A stretch of DNA of 64,000 nt from assembly GCF_958298935.1 (NCBI RefSeq), contig NC_084927.1, forward strand, positions 27,168,001-27,232,000, in the 5' to 3' direction. The position numbers were made by a program, and so were the translations under genes. Origin of the DNA: Phragmites australis (taxonomy: Eukaryota; Streptophyta; Magnoliopsida; Poales; Poaceae). How positions within the stretch are numbered: the first letter of the stretch is position 1; each line of letters begins with the position of its first letter. This document shows positions 50,852-63,819 of the stretch, piece after piece. The notes beneath the pieces were generated by a model. It did not search any database. It saw only the letters and a list, made by a program, of their open reading frames with translations, and had not been told where the DNA came from.

Positions 50852-53670
50852 CTCCTGCTCCTGTTCGCTATCTCTTCACCCTGGTTCCCTGCGGAAATTC
50901 AGAAGGAAAGGATAGGCAAGATGAGCCTCCTTGCTCCTACTCAGGTAAAAGCCGACTTTTGCAGCTGGAATCGTTGGTTCACAAGTCGGTTTCATGGAAG
51001 ATCACTATCACTCTACTCAAAAGCCAGGTCTTGTTCAAAGAAACCTATCGTTGTTTTATGAGCTAGTACTCTACTCAACTGCTTCAAAGTAACAATAAAA
51101 GATCGACATGACAAGACAAGGTCAAAGGTGTCATTAGCCTGAAGAACCCTTTGTTCTAGAAAATCAATCCAAGCAGTGGCCAAAAAGAAGAAGAAAAAAT
51201 GCTTCTTTTGGTTCCCTCGAAAGCCTAGCCTATTCACCTTTGGACTCAAGTGCAGTGCAGGGGGCAATCGCACTACAAGATTCTGGCTAGTACTGTCGTC
51301 TTATTGCTGCCCTTTTTTTCTCTCTCAAGAAGGCCCACGATCTTCCATCAGTTAAAATACTATACTGTTCGTTTGTTAATTGACGATTTTGTTTGTTTCT
51401 AATGATGCCATTTGGGCCTTATCCGAAGGTTCTATCTGGCAGCATAAAACAATTGGTTGGAAGTGATCACACACATTGAGAAGACAAGGTCTCAGAGAGC
51501 AGTCCAAGGATTTATACAGAGTGCAGAAGTTGATTCATAGCCCAAAGGTTGTCTTGCCAGTTGAACTTAAAACAATGGCTGACCAGACTGGTCAGAGCAA
51601 ATAATCTAATGTAATGTTTATCCATCAACATTAGAAACGTGTGAGTTCAGAGTTCCAAACGCTTGTAGGACATCAGGAGCTGATGGTTTCAGTTTCAGTT
51701 TCAGACATGCCTGTGTACTGTGCTTCGTATATTGTGAACAGTACGCGGTGTGGTAAAGGAAAAAAAAAAGGCAATATATAGTCCAATATTATTGCATCCT
51801 CTGACTCGATAAGCCAAGCCCTAAGAAACGATAAGCTACCGCATGTTCACCGAGTCCACAACAGTACTTGACATAGATATATAAAACAAGTACATCCCAA
51901 ACGGGATAGCTCACATAAATCATAATCGTGTCTTAGTATGAACGAAAGCTACCATTTGCAGCACAATTATACGAATCTATATTATATCCTTCATTATAAG
52001 TTGGTGTGGCTTGTGATGATGAACAAACACGCATTCTTGTCAACACATAATATTCCAGTTAGGAGGGGCCCATCTTTTGGTGCCGAAGACAACGAGCAGG
52101 CGCCAGCTGTTGTTCAGGCTAGCTAGCAGTAGCAGCGACGCTGGTGCTTCTTCCATTTGTGCATCATTCCAGGGATTCTGATTGAGAGTTTCAGACAAAC
52201 AGGCCCACTGACTACGTACTAGCAGAGCAGACAGGTTTGGACCGTTCTTTGAAGTTACTCTAGAACTTAGAAGTAGCTAGGCCACCACACCCTGTTAATC
52301 CATCTGGAAGGATTAAGGCAAAGCTAGCGTCTACGTAAACTCCAGTGTCATACTTGGTTTTCTCTTTTAATTATTTATTTAAGAAAAAAAAAGGATACGT
52401 GTGGAACTAACAAAAATCAGGGAAGTAAAGAGGACAAAGAGCCTGTTCCCTTCGGAACACAAAAATACAGGGCATAGGGATGTATAGTTTATTAGAGCCG
52501 TTTGTTTATATTAAAGATTCGTGTTGAAAAGATACATAAGAAAATATAAAATGAGAAAGAATCAACGAATTGACGTGTACCGTATGAGACGTCGTGTGTG
52601 CGCAAGTGCATAGGGAGTTACACAGCAGAAACCATGCATGATTGATGAATTTGTCCAGTAGCACTAGGTTGTTTCCAATTTCAGTCCCCTTTTTCTCGCT
52701 GCTCCCTATTTACCCCCTTGACGCAAAGTCCTAAACCACTTCATCAATGTTTCCACCGTCTCGCAATTGCGAAAGAGTGCTGTTCTTATTGCTACTGGTA
52801 GCTGCCAACTAAAGTACTGTATGTACTAGCAGCCTTTAATACGCTCGTACCCTCCTCGTCGCGACGTAATTAGTACCTCTCGGCGAGCCAATTAAATTCT
52901 CTTTAGAGACGACTAATCACGCCTGGTCACGTCTAATCAATCGGGCCGCGGACGTAGCCGGATATCCGTCCACCCCAGGGCCAGCTGTGCCGAAAGGACG
53001 CGCGCCAACCGAGACTCGGCTCACTGCGCCTGCGCCTACTGACACGTACGTGCATTACGCCGCATACGCCATACATGCGCCGTCGTCTCCATGGCTGCCT
53101 CCTCTCTTTCTCTCTCCGTGTTTCTCTCTCTCTCTCTCCCTCTCCCTCTCCGTGTCGGTGTGTGTACGGAAGAGAGGAACTGATGCAAGAACAAGGCGGG
53201 CCGGTCGATACGATCCATGCACTTGTGGAGGCGCCACGGTTGAGCAAAGAAAAAGTCACCGTGGTAAACTGGTGCAGCTAGCTAGTACTGTGTACTGCTA
53301 ACTATACAGAAGCGATACAGAAGCGATTAACCACAGATATAAAGAATCTAGCTAGAAGTATACAGAACTAGTATATTACTTCAAGAACTGTTTGGAGATC
53401 GAGGAGACTGAGGCAAGAGAACGGGAAGGCTCTTACCAGGATCGATGACAGCCCTGAAGGAGAGGGAGCACAAGAGACGATAGCAATCGAGATAGCACGA
53501 GCTATATATCTGTCGCCGGCCGGGAAACGACTGAACCAGTGGCGGAGCTAGCCGTGCTCCTCCTGTCTACCAGAGCCGAAAAGAAGAGGAAGCAGGAAGA
53601 GAAGAAGGCTTGGGTAGGGGAGAGGAGGCTTATGGAGGGTTTAAGGATGGACGCAGAGGGGCCGGGAACA
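50852..53670 (-). other. 5'UTR of the bHLH gene with a 2.5-kb leader intron
   Basis: On the minus strand a CT-rich leader exon runs from about 53670 to 53437 and ends in a strong donor CCTG|GTAAGAG. A matching acceptor CCGCAG|GGAACC lies at 50888, 37 bases before the start codon. The inferred intron 50889-53436 holds no supported gene; short open frames in it are chance. This is inference from splice motifs and the TATA box upstream. Confidence 0.55.
53103..53150. repeat. CT-rich microsatellite
   Basis: Imperfect (CT)n and (CCTCTC)n runs. It lies inside the inferred leader intron of the bHLH gene. Confidence 0.9.
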
Positions 53671-53696
53671 TTGGGGGTCAGGGAGAACCTGAGCTA

Positions 53697-53706
53697 GCAT
53701 TTATAG
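53697..53706 (-). promoter_or_regulatory. TATA box of the bHLH gene
   Basis: CTATAAATGC on the minus strand lies about 30 bases before the inferred start of the CT-rich leader exon. The spacing fits a plant TATA promoter. Confidence 0.6.
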
Positions 53707-54101
53707 ACAGAAGAGGAGTTGCTACCTGGCTGGATGGTGTTGCAGAATGCAGATACAGATTTTCTATTTTTCGAATACAAGAAAACGAGTTCTCTACTCT
53801 ATTTGCGCTGACGACGGCCGGGGAAAATGGATTTCTTATGAAATCGTTAGGTGCACCCTCCCGGAACTATACGGGACCGCAGAAAAGCAGATGCTGTGGA
53901 CACCAACTGGTACTGGCGTTGGCGTACGTGGCTGGCAAGGATGGATGAGAGCGCATGGCATGTTTGTGGCAACCCTACACCTCGCGTCCCATGCATGTAT
54001 GTGCGCCTAGCCTAGCAGTTCGTCTCGCTTTTCATGCATTCGCGCCTCTTTTTTTTTTTTGGTCGCAATCGGTTTCCATGACAGCTAATATCCAGAGGAT
54101 G

Positions 54102-54123
54102 TAGAGAGAGAGAGAGAGAGAGG
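54102..54123. repeat. GA microsatellite
   Basis: About eleven AG units in a row just upstream of the bHLH promoter region. Confidence 0.9.
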
Positions 54124-54359
54124 CGAGAAGAGGACAGGAGGTGACGCCATATGCTCAGACCACAGCGGGAGAGCGAGAGCAGGGAGACAGGGACAAACGG
54201 GTTTATTAGTTCAGCTCCGGCCGCGCTTGATTCCGCTCGCCTGCTGCTGCCTGCCTTCCCGTCGCCGGGCGGCCAGCCTCGCTCCGCACATCCGCTTGTG
54301 GCGTCGCGCCGCGTGGCGCCAGACCGAACTGCGCCAAACCAGCGCAGGGGAGAATTTTT

Positions 54360-55000
54360 TATTTTAGCTTTTTAAACTAATATTTTAATAATGACACTTA
54401 GAAAACTAAATTTTTAAAAACTAATCCTTTTTAACATGCCAAAAAAAATTATGTGACTTTTAATTTGGTCACATCAAAAAATATAATGTGATCAAGATAA
54501 TCACACTGATATTCGCCAAATACTTTGACATGACTTCAGATCATCATTGAGTGTCGGATGAATAGTATCCTCTGGGATTTTAATTTTTCTCCTTCTCTTT
54601 TTTTCTATTTAGATAGTGGAGTTGCCGTGCTCTGAAATTCAAGAAACTTTTTCTATAAGTTCAATAATTCATGATTAATCTATTTCAAAATGATTCACTT
54701 CAATACCCCATGTAAATTTCAAAATAAAAAAATCTAAAAAATACTACTTTTAGAACTTCTAACAATTTTTAAGGCCTCAAAGAAATAACCAAAAATCTGG
54801 AAAAATCACTAATATTCCTCTCATGTGGTGTGATAATTTCTAAAATTATTTTTAACGCTAGGTTATTTGATGAAAAAGTTAGTTCTTTTGCAATACTCTA
54901 TTTATATGCATTCTTATCATTTCATGTGATATTTTCTTTTTAATTCAATGTGAACTCAAACATGTAATTTTTATTTGATCTCATTTCATCTAGTATCAGA
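54360..55000. mobile_element. Truncated or degenerate copy of the foldback Mutator-like family
   Basis: The interior matches the 24019-25189 element by eye: AAATCACTAATATT, GATAATTTCTAAAATTATTT, GCTAGGTTATTTGATGAAAAA and CTATTTATATGCATTCTTAT followed by CATTTCATGTGA. Poly-T tips and the 9-bp duplication were not identified, so the copy seems to have lost its ends. Confidence 0.5.
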
Positions 55001-55945
55001 GCCTCCGTTGCCATGGTAGGATCATTTATCCCTATCTCCATATATTTTGTGTTCGTCCTATCCACTAAAAAGCCAAAAAAAAAAAGAATTACCAAAGCCC
55101 TTTGTTTACATCTACTATTTTGGTGATTTTCTGTCCGTTAGAGTCTTTGTTTTAGTCGTTAATCATCCATTCTTTGTGTATACTTTGTGTTGTTCTATAT
55201 TCTTGCGTGGTTTCATATCTATAAGTGAAAATCCAAAAAAAAAAGTCATAGCCCAAGTCATCCTTTGCGAAGACTTTGATCTTGTCACGTCCCAAAATGC
55301 TAATTACGTAATTAAACAGGTATGATCATCATCGTATGTAATTATACGAATTTGTTTATCGAGTTAAATCGAAATATGTTTCAAGTACTTTAGAGATGGT
55401 TTAAAGCACTTGAAGAAGCCTCAAATACTTAGCAAAAGATGGAGAATGAAGATAAGAGGACACTTAGAAAAATTTAACCAAAAAATCGCCCTCACGGTCT
55501 GACTGGGCTTATCCACGGTCTGACCACCAGGTGTGCAGCCATGTGGTCTTGTCGCGTAGACTTACTGCGGTTTGACCAGGTGCATTAACAGTTCGACTGC
55601 TAGAACACAGAGGCTCGACTTAAGTGAATCGATTACTCTCTTTTGCTCTCTCTCACACTCACTCCTCACTCTCTTTCCCACTTCGCCTTAGAGAGAGAAG
55701 GAGAGCTCCCCTCGATGTTCGTGACAACCGAAGATCGACAGTGGGAATCTCTCCAAGCTTCCGGAGGACTTCCCCGAGCTCCTTCCCTCTTCTCCCTCGC
55801 TAGAGACGTGCTCATCTAACCTCAAGCCCGCACACCACTCCGGAGCCCGATCTCCAAACCGGAGCTTCTCCGGAGTGGATTGATCCGCTAGGAAGCTGCC
55901 ATACACTAAGGTGAGGCATTTCCTACCATTTCATTGTTGTTGGTG
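55001..55945. other. TE-derived sequence with CGGTCTGACC repeats
   Basis: No gene supported. ACGGTCTGAC-type phrases occur at about 55495, 55514 and, diverged, 55568, like those in the LTR-like segment near 30450. A CT-rich part (55640-55700) follows. It is probably retrotransposon LTR or leader sequence; ends are unknown. Confidence 0.4.
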
Positions 55946-56640
55946 ACATGGGAACCAGGGCCCCCCGAATCCCGAGGCCAGGACAGCAGAGTGCCACGTG
56001 GCGCCATCCCTCGGGGACTTTTCCCCGAGGTCCAAAAAGACCAAGTTCCGGGAGATGGTGCTTGGGGCTATGAACAGTGGTCCCCGAGGACCCAAGAAGT
56101 ACAAGTTCTGGGAGAGGGCGTTCGGGACCATGAACAATGGTCCCTGAGTACCCGAGCTCCCCGAGGACCAAGAAAAGGCTTATCCGGAAGAGAGTGCTCG
56201 GGGCTATGAACAGTAGTCCCCGAGCACCCAGAGTTCCCCGAGGACTTGAGAAGCCCCTTGCCGGTGGACCCCACAAGGGCTTAGCGGTGAGGTGTCAATT
56301 GGTGAGAGGCCCGATGCTGCATTTAAGAGGGAGCGTGACCTGTCACTTCTAACCACTCCCCCGCGCCTGCTGTCAGTCCCTGCCACCGCCAGGCAGGCAG
56401 CCGTGGGAACATTTAATGCGGCGGGTTCCATCGCGCGTCATCCAGCGCGTCTCGGGATATCGTTGCAGGGCTCGAGACATATCGCCAGCCGCTCTGCTGT
56501 GTCAGGCACGCTGGGTTGCTCGGTGGCTGCCCAGTGGACCCTCCCCGTTGCACCCACTGAAAAGCAGAATAATGACGGCAGGATCGGACGGGGGCTCGTT
56601 TTTAACCCCCGTAACATCAAATTACAGCCCATAATGATTG
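55946..56640. mobile_element. LTR-like remnant with tandem U3 repeats
   Basis: About four diverged units share (G/C)T(C/G)CCCGAGGAC or GGCTATGAACAGTGGTCC-type text (near 56040, 56105, 56165 and 56225), typical of gypsy LTR U3 regions in grasses. A GC-rich leader follows, with TTTAAGAGGGAGCGTGACC. No gag or pol frame is found. Borders are approximate. Confidence 0.45.
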
Positions 56641-58710
56641 CTTTCTATTTATAGATGTCAATACTTATTGCGCCCATGTGTTAGTGATTTAGATTGAGAA
56701 TTTTAAGACATTGAATTACTATTAGAGCTAGACTTTTTTTATTATGCTACTTTCTTAGTTCCTGTAAATTGAGCCTTTGTACATATAGTACACCTCTGAT
56801 ATTTGTTTTACAGCTGAGAGCAAATCTATATAAACCGAATCATACCGTATTATGTTTAATTTCTTAGGAGTGCTAATATCTTCACAAATTATGCAGATTG
56901 AATTTTTTACCTTGCTCTTTTTTAGGATTTGTGGAGTATCAATCTAAATGCAAACTGGATAACAATTAGGCCTCCGTGTTGACATTCTTTTCATGCTACT
57001 TTTTCTTGTGTATTATTACAACGGTTAAGTACTAGGTTGTAGCTATTTGTTTCATCATTCAGTATATTGATGATAATTTGTCTTATTGTATGCACAAGTG
57101 AATTGAGTACTATTCTTAGAAACATGATTTGATTTGGCTTAGCCACATAGATACCTCGCTGCTCATTCTCTTGTCACTTTGAGTTTGACTTCACAATCTA
57201 CATTGCAGGAGCCATTTGGATTGGTATAGATACTGTAAATTTTGTATGAATGTAAATAGGTTTATGAAAGTGTATAGATGTTGTAAATTTTGTATGGATG
57301 TAAATAGATGTACAAATATAATTTAATTGTACAAATAGAATATGAAATACTATATTTTCATGCCTCTTATGATAATATATTTTATCATAAATCTCATGTG
57401 GCAAGCTAGCAACTCACGTCACAGAATGTTGCTTATCAATGACAAATGAATTTCATCACACATAATAGGTTGCCCGGGCAGGCATCTGGGTTCTAGGTTT
57501 ATGAAAATACAAACAAATTTTGTTACAAAATAATTATATAACGTACTATTTATGGCGACCATCATAACGCTAATTTTTTTTATCATAGATAAGTTTTCAT
57601 GACAAAAGTGCTAACTTTCATGACGTACTAGCTTTGTCCAATAACATCGAATTTGTTGTAGTGAAAATTTCATAAATTTTGGAGCATGATAACCCCACTG
57701 TCCAAATAGAGAAAAAGTGAGGTGAAAATTTGTAATCCTAGTGTGTAGTTGGTACTGTTCATGCGTCACTTAATGTTTGTCCCGAGTCACGCCAAAGCAT
57801 TCACCTGACTCAGAGCTACCACGTCGCTTCCACGTGTAAAGATGCCGAAGCAGACGTCAGTGTGATCACCTTGATCACGCCATCTGTATTAGGCTGATTA
57901 AGTTAGAGAGTCACGCTAAGAACTTTGGCGTGAAAACATAGTTAGTTCTTAAAAATTTAGTTTTTCACGTGATGTTATAAAATATTATTTTTAAAAGGTT
58001 GAAATAAAAAAAATTCCCGGCTGGAACCGGTTCGGCCTGGTCGTGATCTCTCCGCGTCCGTTAGGCGCCGCGCCGTGCAGGCGCAGCCGTGCGTGGACGC
58101 ACCACGCCGTCTGCGGCCGTCCGTGCATGTGGCATGTGACGCCGCGTGAAAAGGATGCTGGTGCCTCCGCGTGTTTCGGTTCCGCACGGGAAGACGGGCC
58201 CGCGCCGGGTGCCGACAAGACGACAAGGATACCAAGGACGGGCCTGGGGTACATAACGTGCTTGCGTGTCGGCTCTTGTCAAAGCTGCGGCACGTACACC
58301 GTCTGGAGCCTGGACTGTTTTGGCGAAGGGAGCGCATGCATGCCTACAGGTCCTCCCTTGTACGTGTTTGTCTCTCTGATCTTTTTCTCTAGCTCTTCTA
58401 AAATTTGTATGACACGGAGGACGGAAAGAACTAATACAGATCGCAAACGTCGTCGATCACGATCAGATGCGCTTACCAGGATATACCTGCGTGCAGAATT
58501 GGATGCGTACCTGTTTTCTGTTCTCAGGCATAGTTAGAGCTCCGTACCTGTATTATGGTAAGTGAGGAGCAAACTCTTCCCTTTTACGGTTAAAGCTTCC
58601 AGAACTAATCAGCTAACTGTACCGCAGTGCGATTGTCCTGATATGAGAACGACGGGACGCCTCTCAGTGGATCAGCAAGTCATAGTACTGTTTCAGCGTG
58701 GGAGATTATG
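56641..58710. other. Intergenic sequence without a gene
   Basis: AT-rich to about 57990. It includes a doubled ~55-bp phrase near 57225-57310 (GTAAATTTTGTATG(A/G)ATGTA twice). A GC-rich patch at 58020-58330 has only chance open frames. Confidence 0.4.
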
Positions 58711-59597
58711 CAGGGGCGGAGACAAGGGGACCCCGCAGGAGCCTGCCCCCCTAACCAGTAACCAGTAAGGGAGCCCGAATTAATTTAGGTGTTAATTAAT
58801 TGCTTAATGGAGTATTTAATTAAGTATGTCTCTAGGTGTTGTATTTCTAACCTGAGTAAGAAAAATAGTAAATAAGCCTTTTGTCTATCATTAGTAATTT
58901 ACGTGCTCTTTTCGCACCGCGTGCTTGATGACTTCCTCTATTTTTCGAGTCGTGCCGCTGTAAATCGTCCATGCAGATGCTCCACTCGTTACTTATCGTT
59001 GCTTTAGTACTAGAGCCGCGAAGACACAAACTCCAGAAAGGTACGAAACTTTGCCTTAAGATTATATTAATTGGGTACGGGTGGGATTAATTATAGTAGA
59101 ATTGATAATGCCATGAAAAATCTTTTCCGTATGTTTTTCAAATTTAGTATGTTTTGATAGCTTTTACATATTGACTTCTTTAGTTATGATGAAGAGGTCA
59201 GGGACGATCGATAGTTTTTATAAGCTAGTTGTTTCAAGTTTCGGTTGTGATGAAAATCCTAATGCAACAATTGATCAAACTATTGAACCGATTGATATGC
59301 AAATTCTTGATCAGAATAATTATATACCACCACAAGATCAATAAGTAAGAATTAGAACTATAACCTTTGAAAGTGATCCAAGTAAACGTCTTTAAATTTG
59401 AGATACTTGTTAGCTAATTACTAGATAAAATAATTGACCTTTTTTATCACAAAATATATATATTGCTATACTTATTATCTATACTACCGTTAAGTCAGTA
59501 TATGTACATATATATCATCGTTTGATACTTGTTATTAGATTATTGTTGTTAACATTTGCAACTTGATCCTTATAATTCAATCCTAGCTCCGCCCCTG
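58711..59597. mobile_element. Non-autonomous hAT transposon with perfect 8-bp target duplication
   Basis: The left end CAGGGGCGGAGACA and the right end TAGCTCCGCCCCTG are inverted repeats. AGATTATG flanks both sides exactly (58703-58710 and 59598-59605). The 887-bp interior keeps a fragment of a hAT-type transposase start but no catalytic domain, so it needed a partner element to move. Confidence 0.88.
59186..59400 (+). pseudogene. Remnant of hAT transposase N-terminus (TTF-type region)
   Basis: An open frame from 59186 (MMKRSGTIDSFYK...) ends in a stop at 59342-59344. The frame after it reads RIRTITFESDPSKRL and meets further stops. Plant TTF/hAT transposases begin with a basic stretch and IDSFF-type motif, followed by an acidic low-complexity region and a hydrophobic-D-P-x-x-R motif, which this resembles. 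The zinc-finger and hATC parts are absent. Confidence 0.55.
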
Positions 59598-61944
59598 AGA
59601 TTATGGCGTCTCAGCATCTTTCGGTGGCTTCCTTCAGTTCACCTCACATGGTCCAATAGTGACCCCAATCGTGACATCACACAACTTCCTTCTTATGCCT
59701 GCTTGTAACTTCATCATCTACAGATAGCCTAGCCTTAGTAATTCCTGCTGCTGCATGCACGAGCCCAAGAATTTCGTAGGAACAAACCGGCTCGATCGCC
59801 ATCTACTTGTCCCAGTCCGCGCCCTGATGTCTTCCACCGCGACGGTGACCCTACAGTAAAGTGCATTAGGGTCTCCTCAATTGTCGGATCAAAATCTAAT
59901 GGTGTAGAGCATTGCTACTCTAGCTAGTAGACAGTAGAAATCGCAGGTACAGTAAAATACTGTTGCTACTGAACGTGGCACAGTGATAATGCAGGTTACT
60001 GTTCCCCTAGCACAATACTGTAACAGATGATACAGTAAAACATAATACTGTTGCAACGTGACTGTGTTACAATAATAATGCAGGTTACTGTCCACCCCTA
60101 GCAGAACACTGTTGCTGTAGAGGATCCGGTTTCGCGGCCACACGAGGCGACGGTTTCGCGGCCGCGCCCTGGACCAGACGGACGGGTCCACGCGCTTCCA
60201 CCGCCTTTTCATGATTCGCGAGATGAAAGAGATCTTCATCTGCAGCGTCGCTGCGTCATCCATCGCTTGCCTTTTACTTCTGCCCCTTTTGCGCTCTGTC
60301 ATACTACATTTTTTATCGTGGTAAGCTCCTGAGACGTACTAGTACGTCATCTATGTTGGTTGTGCATGTGTGTGAGTGGATATGGCCGACAAGACAGGCC
60401 AGCTGAACGTGCCACGATTTTTTTTTTAAAGAAATTTTATAACCTAGCGTGAAAGATCTTTATCTACACCGTTTCTCCGCTAATTTAACGACTACGTGTG
60501 TACGGGAGAAAACATGATACACATATCGTGCTGAGAAAACAGATCTTTTGAAAGATAGACTTATAAAATTTAATTCCATTTTTTTTACTCCCACCAGAAG
60601 AGGCCGTGGTCTCGCATGACACCGTCCTCTGGACTCAAACATTTGCTGACGGTTTCCAGAAGCACGGCAAAGAAATACTCGCAGAAACAGCTGAGCAGGT
60701 AAAGATCAAGGACCAACGGCCATGCGGTTCCAGCACCATTCATTCGTACAGCTTGAACGGAGTGCATTTCTTAGAGGCATCTGGGTGAGCGAAATCGTCA
60801 GAAGAAAAGAAAGACGAGAAGAGGCACGGCATCGACCTGCTGATCGCGGTGGGCCTTGCGCCCGATCTCTCTCGTTATTTAGGGCCGGCAGTTCGGGGCG
60901 CCGATCATGCTCGGCTCAAGTCGCAAAGCCTACGCGTGCCAACCTCACCCAAGTGGGGTGGTTTGTTTGACTGGTTTCGGTGATCGCATGTGCTTAGCTC
61001 TTCTTCTTTTTTTGACGGGATGTGCTTAGCTTGTTGATTTGCCCCGTCTGGTCGACGCGACACATCCTCATGTGGCATCCTGGCTTCCGGGCCGTATCAT
61101 TCCTCCGGAAATCGCGGTTTCGGGAATGAACCTACCCTGACCCCGTTGTGTACGAGCATGACCAGTCTGATTGGATTTATGAAAGCCCAACGCCGTCTGT
61201 CCTGCTCCATTTCGGATTTATTATGGAGTCACGTGATCTGCGGGGTTAATCGTGAGTTCCTTCCTAATCAGAGCTCCAGAAAAACGCCAAAATGCGTGGC
61301 TCGTACATCACGGGATGCACTAATGTATAATCTAGTACATATTTTAGTAAAACGAATCGTTCATGGTGTCGGAGAAAATCAAGAGCAGAGCCAAAGCATA
61401 ACGGGACGACAGGCTACTCCGTTAGAAAGGTTGTTACGCAATCAGCAATCACTTCGACAATGACAAGTTGACAACAAATGTATATGTTTCCAGAGGGGGA
61501 TATAAATTTAAGCTTTGCTCTTGCAAATCACTGTGGTTAACTCAGGCAGAACAAACAGGCTCTGTGAAGTGGAAAGTAAAACCAACATCACAAAAATTCA
61601 CAATGCATACAGGCTTACAGCGGCCACAGTTTCTTTTGGTACACTGGTTCAATACATATGCAGTTATGATCCGTCAGATGCAGCATTCAAGTTGCCACCA
61701 GCATCTCATTGACCGACAGACTATCACAGCAGCCAGGTCTCGTGAGCTACTCAAAATCGAACAAAAGAACCCCCTCCCCTCATTTCTGTTCTGTAGCTAA
61801 CAAAGACCAGATACACATACGTATTTTCACTACACTAGGCGAGAAAGACCAACGGTAGCAGATCGTCTAGCTGCAACTAGGACTTGTCTATACATCGCCA
61901 CAACGAGAAACTTCAGACGCCAGCAAAACGGTGTGACACCAGAA
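59598..61944. other. Intergenic sequence without a gene, with short repeats
   Basis: A doubled unit of about 85 bp (TAATGCAGGTTACTGT near 59987 and 60077, with (A/T)ACAGTA-type motifs) occurs at 59940-60120. The rest has scattered open frames and GC-rich patches (60840-60960) with no recognisable domain. The last part may be 3'UTR or downstream flank of the minus-strand gene that follows. Confidence 0.4.
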
Positions 61945-63819
61945 CTAAGATTCCTGCGTATGCGGGCGCAAATAGCCTCTGAAAAGCTCCTCCAGACGAT
62001 GAACAAACTTTTGGGGCTGTTGCCACCACGTGGATTCAGAAGCAAATGGTCTTCCATCGAAGTCCTGTTTGCTATCCTTCTTGGTGAAGCTCTCAGAAAA
62101 ATCACGCCAGTTTAGCATGGCACGTTTCAGTCGAGCTGTTCTCTTACCAGTGACGAGATACCTGGTGTAGTCCCTGCCAAGGCGGTACAACTCCTCCCCC
62201 CTTATTATATGGATGTACTGTGCAACAAAGGAATCAAAAGAGTAATTTAGAATTACTGCCAAGACAAGCGTGTCAATATACTCGTGTCTTATGGAGGATT
62301 GACGTGTAAGTCTTGGTTTTGTAGACATAGAATAGTTTCACATAAATTTTGAACAGTTTGAGCAATGAAGATAACAAGAGAACAGTTTCCATGTTACTAA
62401 TGTTAATTTTCTATCTGCATCCCCAGTAAGCTAGTGCCAAGGAATCAACACCTATTTATAAGTCACTCCACATTGGTGAATCCATAGATTCCATACATAA
62501 ATGAGATGATTGTTTCTTTGATGAAAGTGAAACCACATGGATCGTTGCAAAAATTTCGAAGTATGCTCATATCATTTAGCTAATAGAGGAAACTTCACTG
62601 TTCTGAGCTCCAACAGTCCTCATTATCCCTTCAGAATTAACTAATTATGTGGTGGAGAAAATGATACACAAGATAATGAAAATACAATAGTATGGTGATG
62701 CATTTAGACCATTCCCTACGAATACACAACATCTTTTGAACATGAAATAACATAACTCAAAATGATAATAATTTGGAAAGTGGTGGCCCAACATAGATCT
62801 CCATCTATTAAAGACAGCATTTTCAGAACAAAGCGCCATGGAAGGAAATATGAAGCAATGAATTACCACAAGTATGAAGGCGACGGTTGCTAACAAAATC
62901 TGGATTAGTTCATATAGTGATTCCTTGAAAGATTCGTCATCTGGGCCATCAGAACCACCACCACCTCCATGACGGTTTTTATTTCCTCCATTTCCACCAG
63001 ATCCTTGTCCTCGAATCCGAGCAATTTGCTCTATCAGCAAGTCTTGTATGGACCTTCGCTTTTTTGCTTCAGCCATAGATTTGTTCAACGATTCCATAGA
63101 GAAGGGCTGAAAAGAAGGCACCAATAAATTAGCACATGATATACAGAGTAAGCTTTTGTATATACTAATATGCCTGTCTTACATCACAAAATTGTCTGGT
63201 GCGTGCAATTCAGCGAAATAGAATTACAAAGCCCTATTCCTTGTACTAAATCCATACTGGTTTGTTGCATGCAACCAAACTTTCCTTCAACATCTATAAA
63301 ATACTCTTTACCAAACCAGATCAAACTTGGCAAAATGAGAAGTTAGAAAGCAGTAAACAAGTTTATACAACTCCCCCAGAATTTGGATACCAAAACGAAA
63401 AGCAAGCAAAAGTGATAAGACAGGTGCTAGTTTTATCACTATATAGACAAGCATTACAACATCATTCATCATGTGAGAACATAACAAGAACAGGTTGGAA
63501 AGTATAAACTGTATCAATTAGTTGCATGGTAACAGCTTAAAATGAGAAAGCTATAAAGATACATTCCGGGAAAGTCAACAAAACTGCTTACATCATTGAC
63601 AATATCAGGGTTCTCCTTTCCGCTCAACGCATATACAGGACCAAGCCTTTTGTGGCAAGCAGAAACAAGAACAAGCCTTGGATACACTTGCCCTTGCAGC
63701 TTGCAAGATCTAGTAGATTGTTGATGAGGTAACTCGCGGGTCCTTCCAAGACCAGCTACTGGCCTGCACACAATGAGCGCACTATGAGGCTTGTTTGTTG
63801 TAGTTTGGAAGTAGCTCAT
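61945..63819 (-). CDS. Uncharacterised plant membrane protein, probably plastid-targeted (246 aa)
   Basis: Exons on the minus strand: 63819-63592, 63106-62867, 62217-61945; all keep phase 0. The start is set by an in-frame TAG in the same exon, just upstream. The first ~60 residues are basic and S/T-rich with few acids (MSYFQTTTNKPHSALIVCRP), like a transit peptide. Next come KKRRSIQDLLIEQIARIRGQ, a glycine-rich linker (GSGGNGGNKNRHGGGGG), one membrane segment at about 137-160 (ELIQILLATVAFILVYIHII), and a C-terminal domain with RYLVTGKRTARLKRAMLNW and a run of charged helices ending RPHTQES. I do not recognise a named family. Exon structure and codon quality make the gene solid, the function unknown. 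A 5'UTR acceptor at 63861 shows that transcription starts outside the window. Confidence 0.82.

Noticed and set aside
53535..53560. CAGTGGCGGAGCTAGCC, resembling a hAT terminus
   Set aside because: No inverted partner or 8-bp duplication was found, and it lies in the bHLH leader exon.
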